A stretch of DNA of 64,000 nucleotides from Thelonectria olida (taxonomy: Eukaryota > Ascomycota > Sordariomycetes > Hypocreales > Nectriaceae). Both the position numbers and the translations under genes were made by a program. The notes below the pieces were generated by a model, which saw only the letters and a program-made list of their open reading frames with translations, had not been told where the DNA came from and searched no databases. Positions 27,951-40,125 of this stretch are shown in pieces; within the stretch, counting starts at the first letter, position 1, and each line of letters starts with the position of its first letter. Where the stretch lies: positions 2,418,001 through 2,482,000 of the forward strand of contig JAGPYM010000002.1 in the NCBI GenBank assembly GCA_020736575.1, given 5' to 3'.

Positions 27951-30900
27951 GTTTGGCTGCCGGCGAGAGGCGCTCGAAAGAGGCGCGCAGGCTAGGAGCT
28001 GGAGGTTGGAGAGAATAAGGAGGCCGGAAGGGGAGAGCACCGAAACGGCACCAATGGCCGAGGGGGGAGATTCGGAGTGGAGGAGGAGGAGGACGAGGAC
28101 GAGGAGAAGAAGAAGAGACCCTGAAGTGAAGACAACGGGAAGCTACCAGAGAAAGGGAAAAGAGAGCAGGTAGGAGAAAAGGAAAAGAAACGGAATGGGA
28201 GCTTAAAGAGACAAGTTACAATGGGGGAGCTAGGCTGAAGAGAGGGAAGGAGCGTGTGTGGTGGGAATAGCTTGAGCCACCATGAGGACGACGTCAAGCC
28301 AAGGACGGGAAGGAGGGTCAGACTTGGATGTCAGAGCGATGGGAAGTATAGTACAAAGTACCTCCCGTCAGTCATCAGGCGGAAAGGGAACGACGAAATG
28401 AGACGAGGCGAGACGAAAGGACCAAAGTGAAAGACGGCACAAGTGGCAGCCCTGGAGGGTAGGTTGGATTAGGCTGGCAAGGCCTGACAAGGGCTCCAGC
28501 ACCGGGAACAATAGCTCGAGCAACCCCCCGTTTTAGCCCATTGCTGGACCACGCCCCAAAAGCCAGCCGTCCGCTCTGGCCATGTCCAGGCTGGGGGATG
28601 TGGGTGTTGACGGCGGCGGGTGGGTGGATGGGGGAACAGGCGAGAGAGCAGGGAGAGACAGGATCAAGGACGAAGTCGGGTCAAGGCGAGGCGAGATGGA
28701 CCCTGAGTTTTCGCAAGTTCTGTAACCATGGGGCATGGCACAATGGTAACTACAGTACAGAGTAGGTAGCATTGGACTAATATGGTAAGCCATGGGTACG
28801 AAGCATGATACCATGGGCGGGCGGTAGTGGGCTTGGAGGACATCTACCTGAGGTAGGTAGATAGTTCCGTTGGTACATACCTCGAAGACATTCGAGGGCC
28901 AAGAAGTGTGGCTGATGAGCTTGTGAGCTTGTTATCCAGCATCAGTGACATTCCGAGGAGAATGCAGGCCGAACGGTTGGATAACGCAGGGAGAAGGCAT
29001 GGAGACGACATGGAGACGATGGAGACGCTCATTTGATGCCAAGATTCGAACGAAGGCCCCACAGTTTAGTGAGTTAAGGTAGTTAGCGTGCGAATATTCG
29101 TAAGTTGACTACCTAAGTTACGACTGGACGTCGACCCTTTTTTCGCAATGGAACCGACAAAATTGCCTACGTACCTTATACAAAATATGGAGCTCACTTG
29201 TGCCATTGTTTCAACCTTGAACAAATTGAACTTTTGCCCATGATTGCCTCCTGTCTCCTCCTCTTGACAACACAAAGTACTCGCATACTCGTACCACCAG
29301 TCAGCAACGAAGAAAACAACACAAGTACCACATCCATCCCAATTCGCACGGCCCCGAGCGTGAAATGATGCGCAGGCCTTGTGGAGGCGAGTGGGCGAGT
29401 GGGCACCTCGAACCCAGATCCAGCCTGAATAGCGGCGCGTGGGTCCCCCGAGAAGACCCCCCCCTCCCGGGGCAGGGCCCCTTTCGAGCTTCTTCAGACT
29501 ACGAACGAAGTACCTAACTTGCTGCGGCGCTTCCAATCACTTGTTACGACTCGTTGTGGATGGATGGGGCGGGTTGCCTCCCATTCTGCGAAGAACAATG
29601 ATTAGCTCAAGGCCTGAGATTAAGAGGCCAGTCAGCCTTGAGGTGGAAGGAAGCGCAGTAGGATGAATGCCAGGAATAAATATGTACTTGATACACGAAT
29701 AGGTAGCGACGAATGCTTTGTAGAAGCAAACAATAAACGGCTCAACGGCACAACGGACGGCCAGTGACGCATGGTTGAAGTCAGAGGATCCGTGACGAGG
29801 CAGTGTTTCCAGTGCGGTTTGTTGTGCGTAAATTACATAGACGGCAGATAGGAGCCGATCGACAGAGCGATGACATGTTGCGTCCTTGATACGGCGACTC
29901 CCAGTCATCATGGATGAGTGAAATAATAGACTGTCCAACAGGGGAATTGTCCGGATCTTCTGGGGCACAAAGAGGAAGGCATTGTCGCCGTGCAACATTG
30001 TCGAGCAACATGGTGAAGGCTCAGATGCACCCTTTGGATCTGTTTGTATGTCACAGACCAAAGTACGGAATCTCCGTCAAATGAAGGGCCCCCACTGCAA
30101 AATAAAAGAGCAGAAACCTTCCAGGCCTCTTCTCCCAGCGAGCTAACTACGTAGTGAGCCCCTGAGTAGCCACGAAAATGGCAACATTTGTCGCTTCTGG
30201 GGATGGTCCATGGCAAGTGAGGCGAAGCTTGTTTTGGGTTTCGGCAGGCCAGCAAGCCAGGCAGATTCTGGGCCAGCGCCGCCTTTCGGTAGCCCCAATG
30301 GAAGCCCCCAAGGGAGCGACATTGGGGTCGGGTTGCTGATCGCCTTTTGGTTCCTGGATTCACTCATTCCCCCTTCAGCTTTATTCCATTGGGTGTGCGC
30401 GCCACGTTCCGATCATCTTGGGGGTGCTTCAAGCTGTCTCCGGTGACGTTCGAATCGGGTGCGAATATGGGCGCAATTGCTCCAATCCGCAACGACAGAA
30501 GTTCTCTTTTGCGCGACTGATGTCTCGAGAGTGAGATCTGCCCCAGCTTGCTCCCCTTTCTCTTCCGCTTTCCTGTTCTGGTGTCAACATAACCCTTGTC
30601 CGTCACTAACGACGTAACTGGGTAATTTTCGTGTTTTTTTTTCGGGTTTGTTCTGGACCCTCTCCGCGCTTCAACCCCCCGGCCCCTGTCCAACACAGAC
30701 TCAACGGCAGACAGGGGCGGGAACCGAAGACAAGAATTTTCGGAGCGAATACTTGTTGGTGAGAGGGAATTGCGTGCTGGTGAGTTTCCCATGTGTCTAT
30801 CCATCCATCACCACCACCAGAGGAAACGCCCGCCATGTACAGATTACAAATGAGGACTCTTACCAAGAAACACAGCCACCACTGAATAAAACTTGACGCG

Positions 30901-33043
30901 TGGCCCCCTTTTCAAGTTTGTGGCTTGATTTTTTTTTTAATCTAATGTGGAAAGTGCCGAGACGAGACAAACGGAGAACATTTCGACGAATGTGCCTGTG
31001 GAACACCTTCTCTCCGTCTCTCTCCCTTGGATTCTCACCGTCTTGAACACCAAAAACACCACCACAAACAAAGAGCAGATGACCCTGCCTTGTTTTCCTT
31101 CCATCTTCATTGTCCCCGACCAACATGTACAGTACTTGCAAAAACGACGTTCGAGTTATCGATCCGAGAACCAATCATCCATCCCACGTCAAGTCCATCG
31201 CCTCTTCCACTGGTCTCTTCACGATCCCCTCTCGTGTAGCACAGGCGGATCACAATCCTCAAGGCTCGAGTCCCCCCCCACTTCGCCTGCCTTATCTTCT
31301 TCTTCCAGTGTCCCATGTGCCATGTGCCCTCGACGAAGCCAGCCTTGCTCACCGTCTATCTCCATCGCAATCTGTAGATTTGCAGCCCTTCCCTAGTGAA
31401 TGGTGTTCCCCATGATCACAAGAACCACTCCTAGGCCCTACGGAGTAGAACGGACTCGAAGAAAGGACTCTTCCGTTAGGCCCTTGAGCCGTCTCTGCTG
31501 GCCAACGTTCGTCCGGCGCCAGCTCTCACTGGTCAGCCTAAGTTACCTAGAGCTGAGCGTGACCAGGACGCTTCTGGGCCTCGCCTGTCACCGCTGAGAC
31601 CCTGTCTCGTCAATCGCAATGCTTGTCCACGGCACGCTTTATCGCTTATTGGTCTGCGGGCCGCTCTTTCAGCTTTGACAACCCAAAGACACCAAGGCCA
31701 TTATCACAGGTCAACTTTGCGATAATGCTTTCGTTTTCCCGTTTCATGCGAAAGGGAGCACTTTGTGAGGAACCGGCAATTATTAGGCGGCCCGTGGTTG
31801 ACATTGACAGGCCGTCGCCTCTCTCGGCCGCCATTGGCCACATGTCTCAGCGATTGGCCCCTGGGCGCCCAGGCCACTTCCACGAACCCCTGCCCATCAT
31901 TTCGAGATGCTCATCAACTCAACAACTCCAACCAGAACCGCGCTTTGGGCGGCAACTCGACAACACGCTGTGCGACAAATGGATCCCTGATACCCTTTCT
32001 CCGTCACGGGCGGTCATGCCGTCATAACTTGAAGAGTCATGAGATGGCCATCGCGATGCCCTAATTATGATGCTTGTCGCCGCAACTTTCATGTGTGTTC
32101 GAGGTTGGGCCTCATCACGACGTCCCCATTGTTAGTGACCAAAGTATCTCCCAATACCGTCACCATCACTTCACTCACGAGTCTCCCCTGTGACTGCGCC
32201 CGAGGCATGGCGCAACTGTGGCTTGTCCAGACGCTTAGTTGGATTTCATAACCGGTGGGCCTGATCTCCCAAAGAAATTGGCCGTCAAAGACGTCTCCGA
32301 GGCTTGCGTTTGGCGTTCCAGTCTTGAACGGCGCTCCATCGTAGCCCGCAACAGTTCTTCATAACTTTTGCATAAAGTGATAGCCCGACATTCCTTCCAT
32401 TGACGCCTCAACTCCATCAGAAACCTTGATCGCGCAAAAGTCTCAGACATGACTCTCTGTCCAAAGTACCGGTATGCGGTTAGTGACAAGCATTCTTCCG
32501 AGAAACGGCCAATTCCTAATTATTGAGCCGTCCACCATTTGGCCGCATCCCTTGCGTAGGTAGGTAGGTACGTAGATAGTCTTTGTGTGCTGATCGAAAC
32601 TAAGCTCTCTTTGTCCTTATTAGTTCTGCCTTAGTTATATCCTGAGGCTGAGTCTGATTTTCGGAACCTGGAAATTTGAATCATTGCTTGAATTAGCTCT
32701 TCATTCAGCGGCTGCCTCTAGGCTAAAGGGTATCATAATTTGTGGGTTGCGTCTTGTCCACCATGCCTCTCGACAACTCATTGGGCCGCTCGTATCCAGA
32801 CGAGATAGTGATTTCTAACGGGCTGAATTTGTATCCCAAGCCTCAGCTCCTTATTCTGGCATGAGCTTCTGACACACATACTTGGTTCGACCATCATTCG
32901 GTTGATGCTTTCGACGTTGATCGTAGTGGTGGGTGATTACGTGGCCATCTCGTGTCCTCCTACCATTTCAAGCTGCGCCACGGTCTCAGGGTCGGTTATG
33001 TCATTATCTGGTAGTTCCTACTCCAGGGGCCATTGTAATTGGT
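27951..33043. other. About 5.1 kb without a supported gene
   Basis: The first few hundred bases are a GA-rich promoter/leader of the minus-strand glycosyltransferase. The rest holds many short overlapping frames on both strands with no domain, no consistent codon pattern and no joined exons that I could recognise. It includes a TACCTA inverted repeat at 28842-28862, further such islands near 29100-29180 and 32555-32578, and C/T-rich tracts near 31000-31400. A lncRNA or a poorly conserved gene cannot be excluded. Confidence 0.4.
28842..28862. repeat. Inverted repeat in a TACCTA/TAGGTA island
   Basis: ATCTACCT (28842-28849) and AGGTAGAT (28855-28862) are perfect 8-bp inverted arms with a 5-base spacer. 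Confidence 0.7.
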
Positions 33044-33801
33044 TTATGGCGCTTTCTCGAACAGCTTCTGAATCGGTTTTGCGGCCTGCAGCCATGTCAG
33101 CTCCCATAACGGCATCTTGAACTAAGTCGCCATATGACATGGAGTGGACTTACGTCAATGAACTTCTCGAGGTCCTTATCTAGGTTGGCTAAATCGTCCT
33201 TTCTTCGCTTGTTGTCGGCAATCAGCTTTTGTTTTCGCTTCAATAGTTCCTGTCTCTGCTGCTCCAGGGCTTCTCGTTCGGCTCGTTCGTGATCGATCCG
33301 GGCGACCATCAAGGTGTTTTCATCATCGTCTTGGTGTTCGGGGTGCTGGGTGAGGAATTCTTCGACGGGGATGAGGGGGAGTTGTTGATATTTGTGACTG
33401 TAAGCATCGATTAGTCTAGTAATCTCTGACGATAACGGCGACTTTGCATCGCGGCCAACGAAATAGACGAACTCATAAGATTCACAGGCAGAAATCTCGC
33501 CTTGAAGATGTCGCTGTTCATAGTAGAGGTTCTGGAGTTGCAAATGGAGTCGATCAACTTCCTGACGCGCTTCGGCTGTCTCGGCCTTCGTTTCGCGCGC
33601 AGAGAAGCAGGCGTTTCGATGAAGTCCTCTCAGATGCGCTATGTTCGTGAGCAAGAGCTTCTGTTGCTTGATCATGTCTGTATGCGCCTCGGACCCTGTA
33701 TCGACGAGATTGACGAGTGTGTTGGCTTGATCGCGTGCCTGGTCGGAAATTTGCAGGACGGCGGCGAGACCGGGCTCGGTGACGTTCTTGTCGATGGCCA
33801 T
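33044..33801 (-). CDS. THO complex subunit 5 (THOC5/Fms-interacting protein) homologue
   Basis: Two exons: 33801-33154 and 33085-33044, giving 229 aa. The second exon encodes only AAKPIQKLFEKAP and the stop. A mainly alpha-helical, coiled-coil protein with the diagnostic block LQLQNLYYEQRHLQGEISACESYEF, then LPLIPVEEFL, and a long basic/acidic coiled coil ending DLEKFIDAAKPIQKLFEK. THOC5 is part of the nuclear THO/TREX complex, which couples transcription to mRNA export. The fungal form is short compared with the animal protein and corresponds to its N-terminal domain. The start is the ATG of MAIDKNVTEP; the upstream frame is continuous but has no better motif. Confidence 0.85.
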
Positions 33802-35327
33802 TATGAATGTTGGGATGTGCGTGACGAGTGGATGATGTGAAGATGTAGAGTTGAGAAAGAGAGTCTGATGGTTGGAAGCAAATCTGACGATCAAAGGAAT
33901 GCCTCAACAAAGAACAAACAAGGCTGCGACTTTGCGACGAGTGGATAAAAAACAGGAAGGTGTGGGGCCTCTGATGTTTGGGGAAGACGAGGCTGAGAGG
34001 CATGGACCTGATTTGGTGATGAAATCGGATCGGATCAAATGGGTCGGGACGGGAAGAAGCAGCCGACCAGGGCGACCGAAGCAGCCAGTCAGAAGGAGGG
34101 CCGGGGCCAGGAAATTTAAGAAACATGTGAAAAGGGAGCGAAAGTTGCGTGAGGCCAATGAAAATCAAATCACGGTCACGAGAGCCCAGACAATCCAACT
34201 GGAAACGAGTAGTTACTTGGTACACGTCAGTTGATTCATGCTCACCAAGTGCGCATGATGAAGCATGGAAGCGCGTTGTCTTCGCCCGTGGAACCCGACG
34301 AGCCAAGGATATCGTGGACGGATCGGCCTGGGTCAGGCACAGGGACCACCTGCACACCCGACGGGACTTTCAGGGCCCTCCGAGTGCTTGCAGCGCTGGA
34401 CGCAGTGATTGGTGGGCGGGGGCGACCCTTCCATCCCACCCGCCGTCATTTGTGATTTGATCCATCACCCGCCGATGCCATGGATGGCTCCCACGAGACT
34501 ACTGCTGGGCTACTGCTCAGCTTAGAATGACTATTCGCGCTGCAGGCGGGTGTTTTCCACAGAGGCTTGCGCGGGGCTGACTTCTATTGCTCGCTACTGC
34601 TCTGGCAATGCAGCCCAGCACTAGGTTGCCCTTTTGAGTCCTTTTTCAGCTGTTTGTTGAGCGGCGCATCCTTCCCGAATTTCCACCATGCCGCTTGGTT
34701 TCCACGGGGGGATCATCCATGGACGACTCTTCCGCCAATCACTAATTGCTTTTAAGTGGAGGACTCCGGCTTCGCCAAGTTGGTGGGATCCATGAGACCC
34801 AATTTCCAGCTCTCGTCTTTCCCGATCTATTGATCCCATTCTCTCTCTGTGCTTTCTCACTTCCTTCTCCTCTGCAACAACTTCCAAATCGCTCATCTGG
34901 GCAGTCTTCTGTCCTTCTACCATTTCCTTGAAAAATTTATATGTATCCCTCAAGCCTTCTAGTCTCAAGAAGAAAAGAAAAAAAGTTGACCATTCTCTCC
35001 CTTGACAAAACCCATTGACGCCAAGTCTGACGCCCCAGCTTCGGTAATCTCCTCCTCCACGCGGCCAATCATCACTACAGTTCATTCCACCATCTCCCAT
35101 CGCCACTCAACTTGTCCCAAGCACACAACTCTGTTGGCTTTACCACCAGCCAATTGCATATTCAATTCCTCACTCGTGGCTCCTACCACGATTTATGTTG
35201 AGCGTTGCACTCTGCTGCACGCATCCCTCGTTTTCCCGTGGCTTCGTCAAACGGGCCGTCTAGACGCCAGCGACCGGCGCAAAAGCACAAGCACCACAAG
35301 CCGACATCTCTCCCTGAAAACGCCATC
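33802..35327. other. Divergent promoter region between THOC5 and the PAQR gene
   Basis: Upstream region of two divergently transcribed genes. The right part, about 34800-35327, is a C/T-rich leader. Open frames on both strands overlap and have no recognisable features. No gene called. Confidence 0.5.
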
Positions 35328-36821
35328 ATGCCCGACGTCACAACGGCCATGACTTCGACTTGCTCGTGCCGGCCCCAGGACGACGATGCTGCTACCGCCT
35401 CTGGTTCCAACCCCCGCGGCGGCGCTGATCAACCCCGCAAACGTCGACATTCCTTCTTCATCCCTCGCCGTCGCTCCATCGTTGGTACCATCATGGACGG
35501 AGAAGAGAGCCTGCTGCTCAAGGTTGACTTGTTTCTCTCCGAGCTTGAGCGCCGCCTCGACTTTATCGAAAGCTATGCCGATCTGAGCAAGGACTCAAAC
35601 ATCTCCCGTGCCTTTTCCACCCTCCAGGCTGTCCGTACACGATGTTCCCAAGCCTCCGAAGAGGTTCTCGGCGCTGGTCGACGACGACTGCACATAATGG
35701 TCGAGACCCTCGAGACGAGATACCATGAGGGTCTCGAAGCTGCAGAGTCTCTCAATGAGAAGGCTCGTGTCGGCGTCGAGCTGTTGGAGGAGATGTTGGT
35801 CGAGTTTGAGACGCGGGCTTACAAGTTACGTGAGCAAGGTTTCGCCAATGCCGCCAATGCCGCTGAGGCTTTCATGGATGAGGGACGACGGGTTGCCAAT
35901 GAGGGTATTGAGCGAGCCATGCGCGCTGCCCTGTCTCTGGAAGAACACATCCAACAAGCCATCGTTCAAGCCAAGGAAGGCCGCTTAATTCACTACGAGG
36001 ATTTGCCCATGCCCTGGCGAAACAACCCCCATATTCTCAAAGGCTATCGCTTTACCGAGTCGAAGCTCGAGTGCGCCCTATCGGCATTCAATGTCTCTAA
36101 CGAGCTTGTCAACATCTGGTCTCATTTCATTGGCCTCATCATTGTCCTGGCCATCGCCTTCTACTTCTATCCTAGCAGCACCAATTTCTCTCTCAGCTCA
36201 AAGTCTGACATCTTTGTGGCCACCATCTTTTTTGTCACGGCCTGCCTGACTCTCGTGTGCTCGACTGTCTGGCATACCATGAATGCAGTTGCCGATGTCG
36301 ACGCAATCTCCATCTTTGCTTGTGTTGACTACACTGGCATCTCGCTGTTGATTGCTGCATCTATCATGACTACCGAGTACACGGCGTTTTACTGTGATCC
36401 CGTCAGCAGATGGACTTATATGACACTGACAGCCCTGCTTGGCGTCGGTGGCGTTATCCTCCCTTGGCATCCTCGTTTCAACGGTGCCGATATGGCTTGG
36501 GCGCGCGTCGCTTTCTACGTTGGCCTGGCCTTGACTGGCTTCATGCCCATCGTCCAGCTGTGGTATTCCCATGGACCCGAGTTTGTCCGCAACTTCTACT
36601 CGCCCATCTCCAAGTCCATTTTGGTTTACTTTGGCGGATCTATCGTTTACGCCAGTAAGATCCCTGAGCGTTGGTGCCCTGGCATGTTCGACTACGTGGG
36701 AGGCAGCCACAACCTCTGGCATGCTGCGGTGCTGGGCGGCATCCTGTTCCATTACACGGCAATGCAAACCTTCTTTGCCAATGCTTTCCACCGTGCTGAG
36801 GGTGGCTGCCCTAGCTACTAG
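35328..36821 (+). CDS. IZH3: PAQR/hemolysin-III family seven-transmembrane protein, Izh3-like
   Basis: A single exon, 497 aa. The N-terminal 250 residues are soluble, with an RKRRHSFFIPRRRS basic patch and a long helical region (LFLSELERRLDFIESYADLSKD and later heptads). The PAQR core follows: EDLPMPWRNNPHILKGYR, then FNVSNELVNIWSHFIGLI, seven hydrophobic segments, STVWHTMN and, near the C-terminus, GGSHNLWHAAVLGGILFHY. The Ser/His residues of these motifs match the zinc-binding site of adiponectin-receptor relatives. The extended N-terminus is typical of yeast Izh3, linked to membrane sterol and zinc homeostasis. An upstream in-frame extension to 35205 has no ATG, so MPDVTTAM is the start. 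Confidence 0.92.
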   Translation: MPDVTTAMTSTCSCRPQDDDAATASGSNPRGGADQPRKRRHSFFIPRRRSIVGTIMDGEESLLLKVDLFLSELERRLDFIESYADLSKDSNISRAFSTLQAVRTRCSQASEEVLGAGRRRLHIMVETLETRYHEGLEAAESLNEKARVGVELLEEMLVEFETRAYKLREQGFANAANAAEAFMDEGRRVANEGIERAMRAALSLEEHIQQAIVQAKEGRLIHYEDLPMPWRNNPHILKGYRFTESKLECALSAFNVSNELVNIWSHFIGLIIVLAIAFYFYPSSTNFSLSSKSDIFVATIFFVTACLTLVCSTVWHTMNAVADVDAISIFACVDYTGISLLIAASIMTTEYTAFYCDPVSRWTYMTLTALLGVGGVILPWHPRFNGADMAWARVAFYVGLALTGFMPIVQLWYSHGPEFVRNFYSPISKSILVYFGGSIVYASKIPERWCPGMFDYVGGSHNLWHAAVLGGILFHYTAMQTFFANAFHRAEGGCPSY

Positions 36822-37020
36822 GGATACGTCCGACGATCGATCTCTGAGAACGCCTTCTATTGACGAGGCGCATGACTGCTCCTGGGTACCAATCCTCCCT
36901 GCCTTCCCTGTTAAGGTCTTTCTATACCGAGGATATTCATTTGCCCTCCTCGAATGGTTTCGAAACGAAATACAAGGGACATGGTCCACTACCAAGCCAC
37001 CAAGACTCCCATCAGGACTG

Positions 37021-37636
37021 CTAGTGCGAGTGTCGACACTGACCCCGTCGCACAGTTTTGGACGCAACGGTGGACAGATCAATGCTCTCAGTGAGAGTCG
37101 ACACTTCAACATCGTCCATTTCGTCCACAGTGGCCAGCGACTCCACCGTCTCTGAGGCAGCAGCAGCTTCTACCCCCTCACTCGCCGTCTGGGTGGCCGA
37201 GCCGAGCGTAACGATGAGTGTCTCGGTGTTTGTAAGCCTGATAGTGGCCAAGCTGGCATCATCAGCCATACGAACGTGGACACTGGGGCTTTCTTTGGTC
37301 GAGGCTACATTCATTCCGCCCCGTGCCAAACAGTCAGCTTACTGTTAGGCAAAGACAATCGCTGGCATAGCGTACCTCAAGGCAAAGGCGCTCAAATGAG
37401 CCTTCACAGCCACTGCTTACGCTATGTTTGACAGCTGGTGGGAAGCGTGCCTGCTGGACTGCATTAGACTGGGCCAAGGTCAGACCTCCATCGCAGGCAA
37501 GCCAGCCGAGGGTTCCGTCGCACGCGACCTCGTCGTTGTGTAGAAGTGGCGGCGCGATTGGCGAGGACGGGCTTGCACTGGCCTTAGCGACCGATGTGCT
37601 CAAAAAGAGAGACGAGAAAAGCGTAGTCAAAAGCAT
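37021..37636 (-). CDS. Possible small secreted protein (weakly supported, splice pattern uncertain)
   Basis: An ATG at 37636 begins a convincing signal peptide (MLLTTLFSSLFLSTSVAKA), followed by LHNDEVACDGTLGWLACDGGLTLAQSNAVQQ. The frame stops at 37334 unless spliced. A second open frame (37329-37021), Ser/Thr/Glu-rich and ending in RRGQCRHSH, could be a second exon. A GTGAAG donor near 37408 joined to the TAG acceptor near 37300 would keep frame, but GTAAGC and GTACGC donors nearby would give different C-termini. I do not recognise the family. An in-frame ATG at 37720 gives a longer N-terminus without a clean signal peptide. Confidence 0.35.
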
Positions 37637-38596
37637 TTTGAGGAGTTGTATTGGTTGGTAGTGATTGTTATTGTTGATATTTACGAGTGGCTGATATGAC
37701 ACGCTCATGGTCTTTGTCATGACGATAGACAGCTGACAGGCAGTTGGCGATGATTTTTCCTAACAAAAGTATTACGCATTACTATAGGTTCCCTATCTAC
37801 TTTAGCAAACATAGGCGTTTGGGGTATTGGCTGCTGGGTCGACCAGCATGCGCTTGATACACGAGGATACAGCATTTATATGGATTCGGGGACCCTGACA
37901 TAGAACTCCTCGTATCAAACGTACATACATAATCTAATTAAAAGCATTCGTGTCTTCATTAATTCATCCAATGGACAACCCGTCTCAACCCACCTTAGGT
38001 AGTAAGTAGCCTTAAGTGTGTCTCTCGTCTGGCTCGAGTTTGGATATGTCCTTGGGGCGCATAACGACATTAACAACCAAATCCATTAGTTCCTTTCCCC
38101 TTTCCCATTTGTTCTATTGATCAATCATAGTTATCATGCATGCGAAGGAAGGGCTTCCAATCGGGCCCTTTTAAACCCCAGGAGTTTCTGGGAGGTAATT
38201 GCTTTTTAGCCAGTCTTGGCTGTTGATTAGTCCAGGTCGTGCAACGATCCGATGCAATACTGTACATCCGACCCTTCCGAACGATGCCTTGCATTTCGGA
38301 TCGGGCCGCACGCAAAGTGCCTGCCTCGATGAGCTGCATGATGCGCCTTGGAGGCTTATCGTTTATCTCATCTGTCCTGGCTGACTAGGGGAAGTTTCCC
38401 GGATCGCGTGGCAGCCTCAGAGCGTGAGCGGGTTTTGCTTGAAGGGATCTTAGCCAGGATCCTTGCTGGCGGTCGCCCTTTTTTTTCTTCTTTTTTTTCC
38501 TTCTTCTTTTTTTGGCTGGGCTGGGGCAAGTGGTGTGCAGTATTGGCCATAGCTGCGAGTCTTGTCGATGTTTTCCCCGGCGGCTGGATCGACTTA
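37637..38596. other. Intergenic DNA upstream of the possible secreted protein
   Basis: AT-richer than its surroundings, with a T-rich pyrimidine tract at about 38478-38513 close to the end of the Bub2-like gene. No gene supported. Confidence 0.5.
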
Positions 38597-40125
38597 TCAG
38601 AGCGCATGTGATACAATCTCTGCGTAGACATCGTCAGGGATTTTCTTGATGATTCCGATAGTAACAGTTTTCACAAGATCCGCATTCAGCTGTGGGAATG
38701 ATCGTAGGACCTTATTGGGGCTGGATTTCTTTGATTAGCACTAATTGCAGATGCAAGCGAATTATTTGAGCATACCTTGGAGATTCGAGAATTTGAGCTC
38801 GCATAATGGTAAGCTGGGCCACGATGCAGACAATGTTCAGGTGTGGCCCATAGGCAAACAGGAAATCCCACAGCCGCAAGACTTCGGGTAGTGGTGGCGT
38901 ACAAGCACACAGAGTCAAGACAGAGGGGAAGGCGTAGATTTCGGCTGAGAGCCCCTTGGCTGTCAGGTACATGCTCAGTTTGGGATCTACAATTGCAAGA
39001 ACCTTATCAACGAGGGCGAGGCCCCTGTGGACGCCGTCCATGGCGCCGCGAATATAGCCTGGGCATTCCCTCGTGAGCAGAGAATGGAACGCGACGAATG
39101 CTTCGGCTTCACTACGAGCAGCGTAGAGAAACGGAGCAGCGAGGACATTCATGCCCTGGACATATGTGCCCGGTTCTGGGGCATTGGCGCTGATACCAGA
39201 GTCCGAGCCCTCTGTTGTGAGAGTCAAGGCCCGGGCGCGATTCCGGGACGTCGGCGAAGAGGCGCTGGTTTGAGAATGGCCGGAGATGGAGGCCCGGCTG
39301 CTCCCTGGGCGGCTCTTGCGGTCCTCCTCGCGGGCATCGTGGAGTTTCCAGGCAATGGCATTGAGAAGGCGAATCAGACTAGCTTCGCTCACACGGCGAC
39401 GGAAGAGCGGATCGGTGGTCAGGGTACGGAAGGTGTCGTTACGGATCTTCGAGTAAGCTGGCGATGCACCGCGATGAATGAGGCCGAGATAATCGTCGGT
39501 TGAGAGTATGGGGGCGTCGAGAAGAACTAGCCACACATAGATCCTCAGGGTGGACTGTAACAATGCGCCGTTAGCTATGGGTTTTCGGGAAGATGGATGG
39601 ATGCAATGTGGTTCTGACCATTCCGTCCTCTTCGCTTTTAACTCCCCCGTCAATGACCTTCCAGCGTGCGCTCTCCAATGCCCCCAGGAAGTCGCCATCC
39701 GTTGGGCCCTCGCGAATGATTTGGTTTAGCGACAGGTGTCCATGGGAGAAGACGGGCTTCTTCGCGCCTGCGCGCTTGCTGGCGGTGACGACGTTCATCT
39801 GGTGGATGAGAGGCGGTGTCGCATCGCTATTCGCACGACCGCGCTGTGGCGAGCGGCTGGCAGGGACGACGGGCAAGCCGCCTTGATTGCCGGCGGAAGG
39901 GCGAGTGGGTGATATATTGCCATGTTGCTCGGCGAGACGTTGCTGGGAGATGAGCGAGGGAGGGTTGTTGGCGCGAGCGCCAAGAGTATGGGCGGACTGA
40001 AGGCGGCGAAGAGCGCGGTGAGTGCGCGGCGACGGAGGAGCTTGAAGTTCTGTGGCGATGGAGGCGGGCAGCGCGGGGATGGCGAGTCTGTTGGAGGAGG
40101 TGGAGGAGGAGGAAGGCTCCGACAT
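38597..40125 (-). CDS. BUB2: TBC-domain GTPase-activating protein, Bub2/Cdc16 type (mitotic exit checkpoint)
   Basis: Three exons: 40125-39619, 39554-38776 and 38720-38597, giving 469 aa. The TBC domain starts near residue 135 with LNQIIREGP and continues as LRIYVWLVLLDAP, then YSKIRNDTFRTL, the arginine-finger motif (I-x2-D-x2-R). A Ser-rich insert comes next, then YVQGMNVLAAPFLYA (catalytic Gln finger), ECPGYIRGAMDGVHRGL, LYAFPSVLTL-like sequence and LRLWDFLFAYGPHLN. It ends in a short helical tail (KVLRSFPQLNADLVKTVTIGIIKKIPDD). Bub2 with Bfa1/Byr4 acts on the spindle-pole GTPase Tem1/Spg1 that controls mitotic exit or septation. The N-terminal Ser/Pro-rich 125 residues are an extension relative to yeast Bub2. 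The intron 1 donor GTCAGA is weaker than the others but keeps frame. Confidence 0.87.

Noticed and set aside
29030..29080. Possible tRNA T-loop (GTTCGAATC on the minus strand)
   Set aside because: The flanking bases do not pair as a T-stem and there is no acceptor stem.
29537..30061. 174-codon minus-strand frame in the 27.9-33.0 kb interval
   Set aside because: Mixed composition without motifs, overlapped by other frames of similar length, and without a plausible splice extension.
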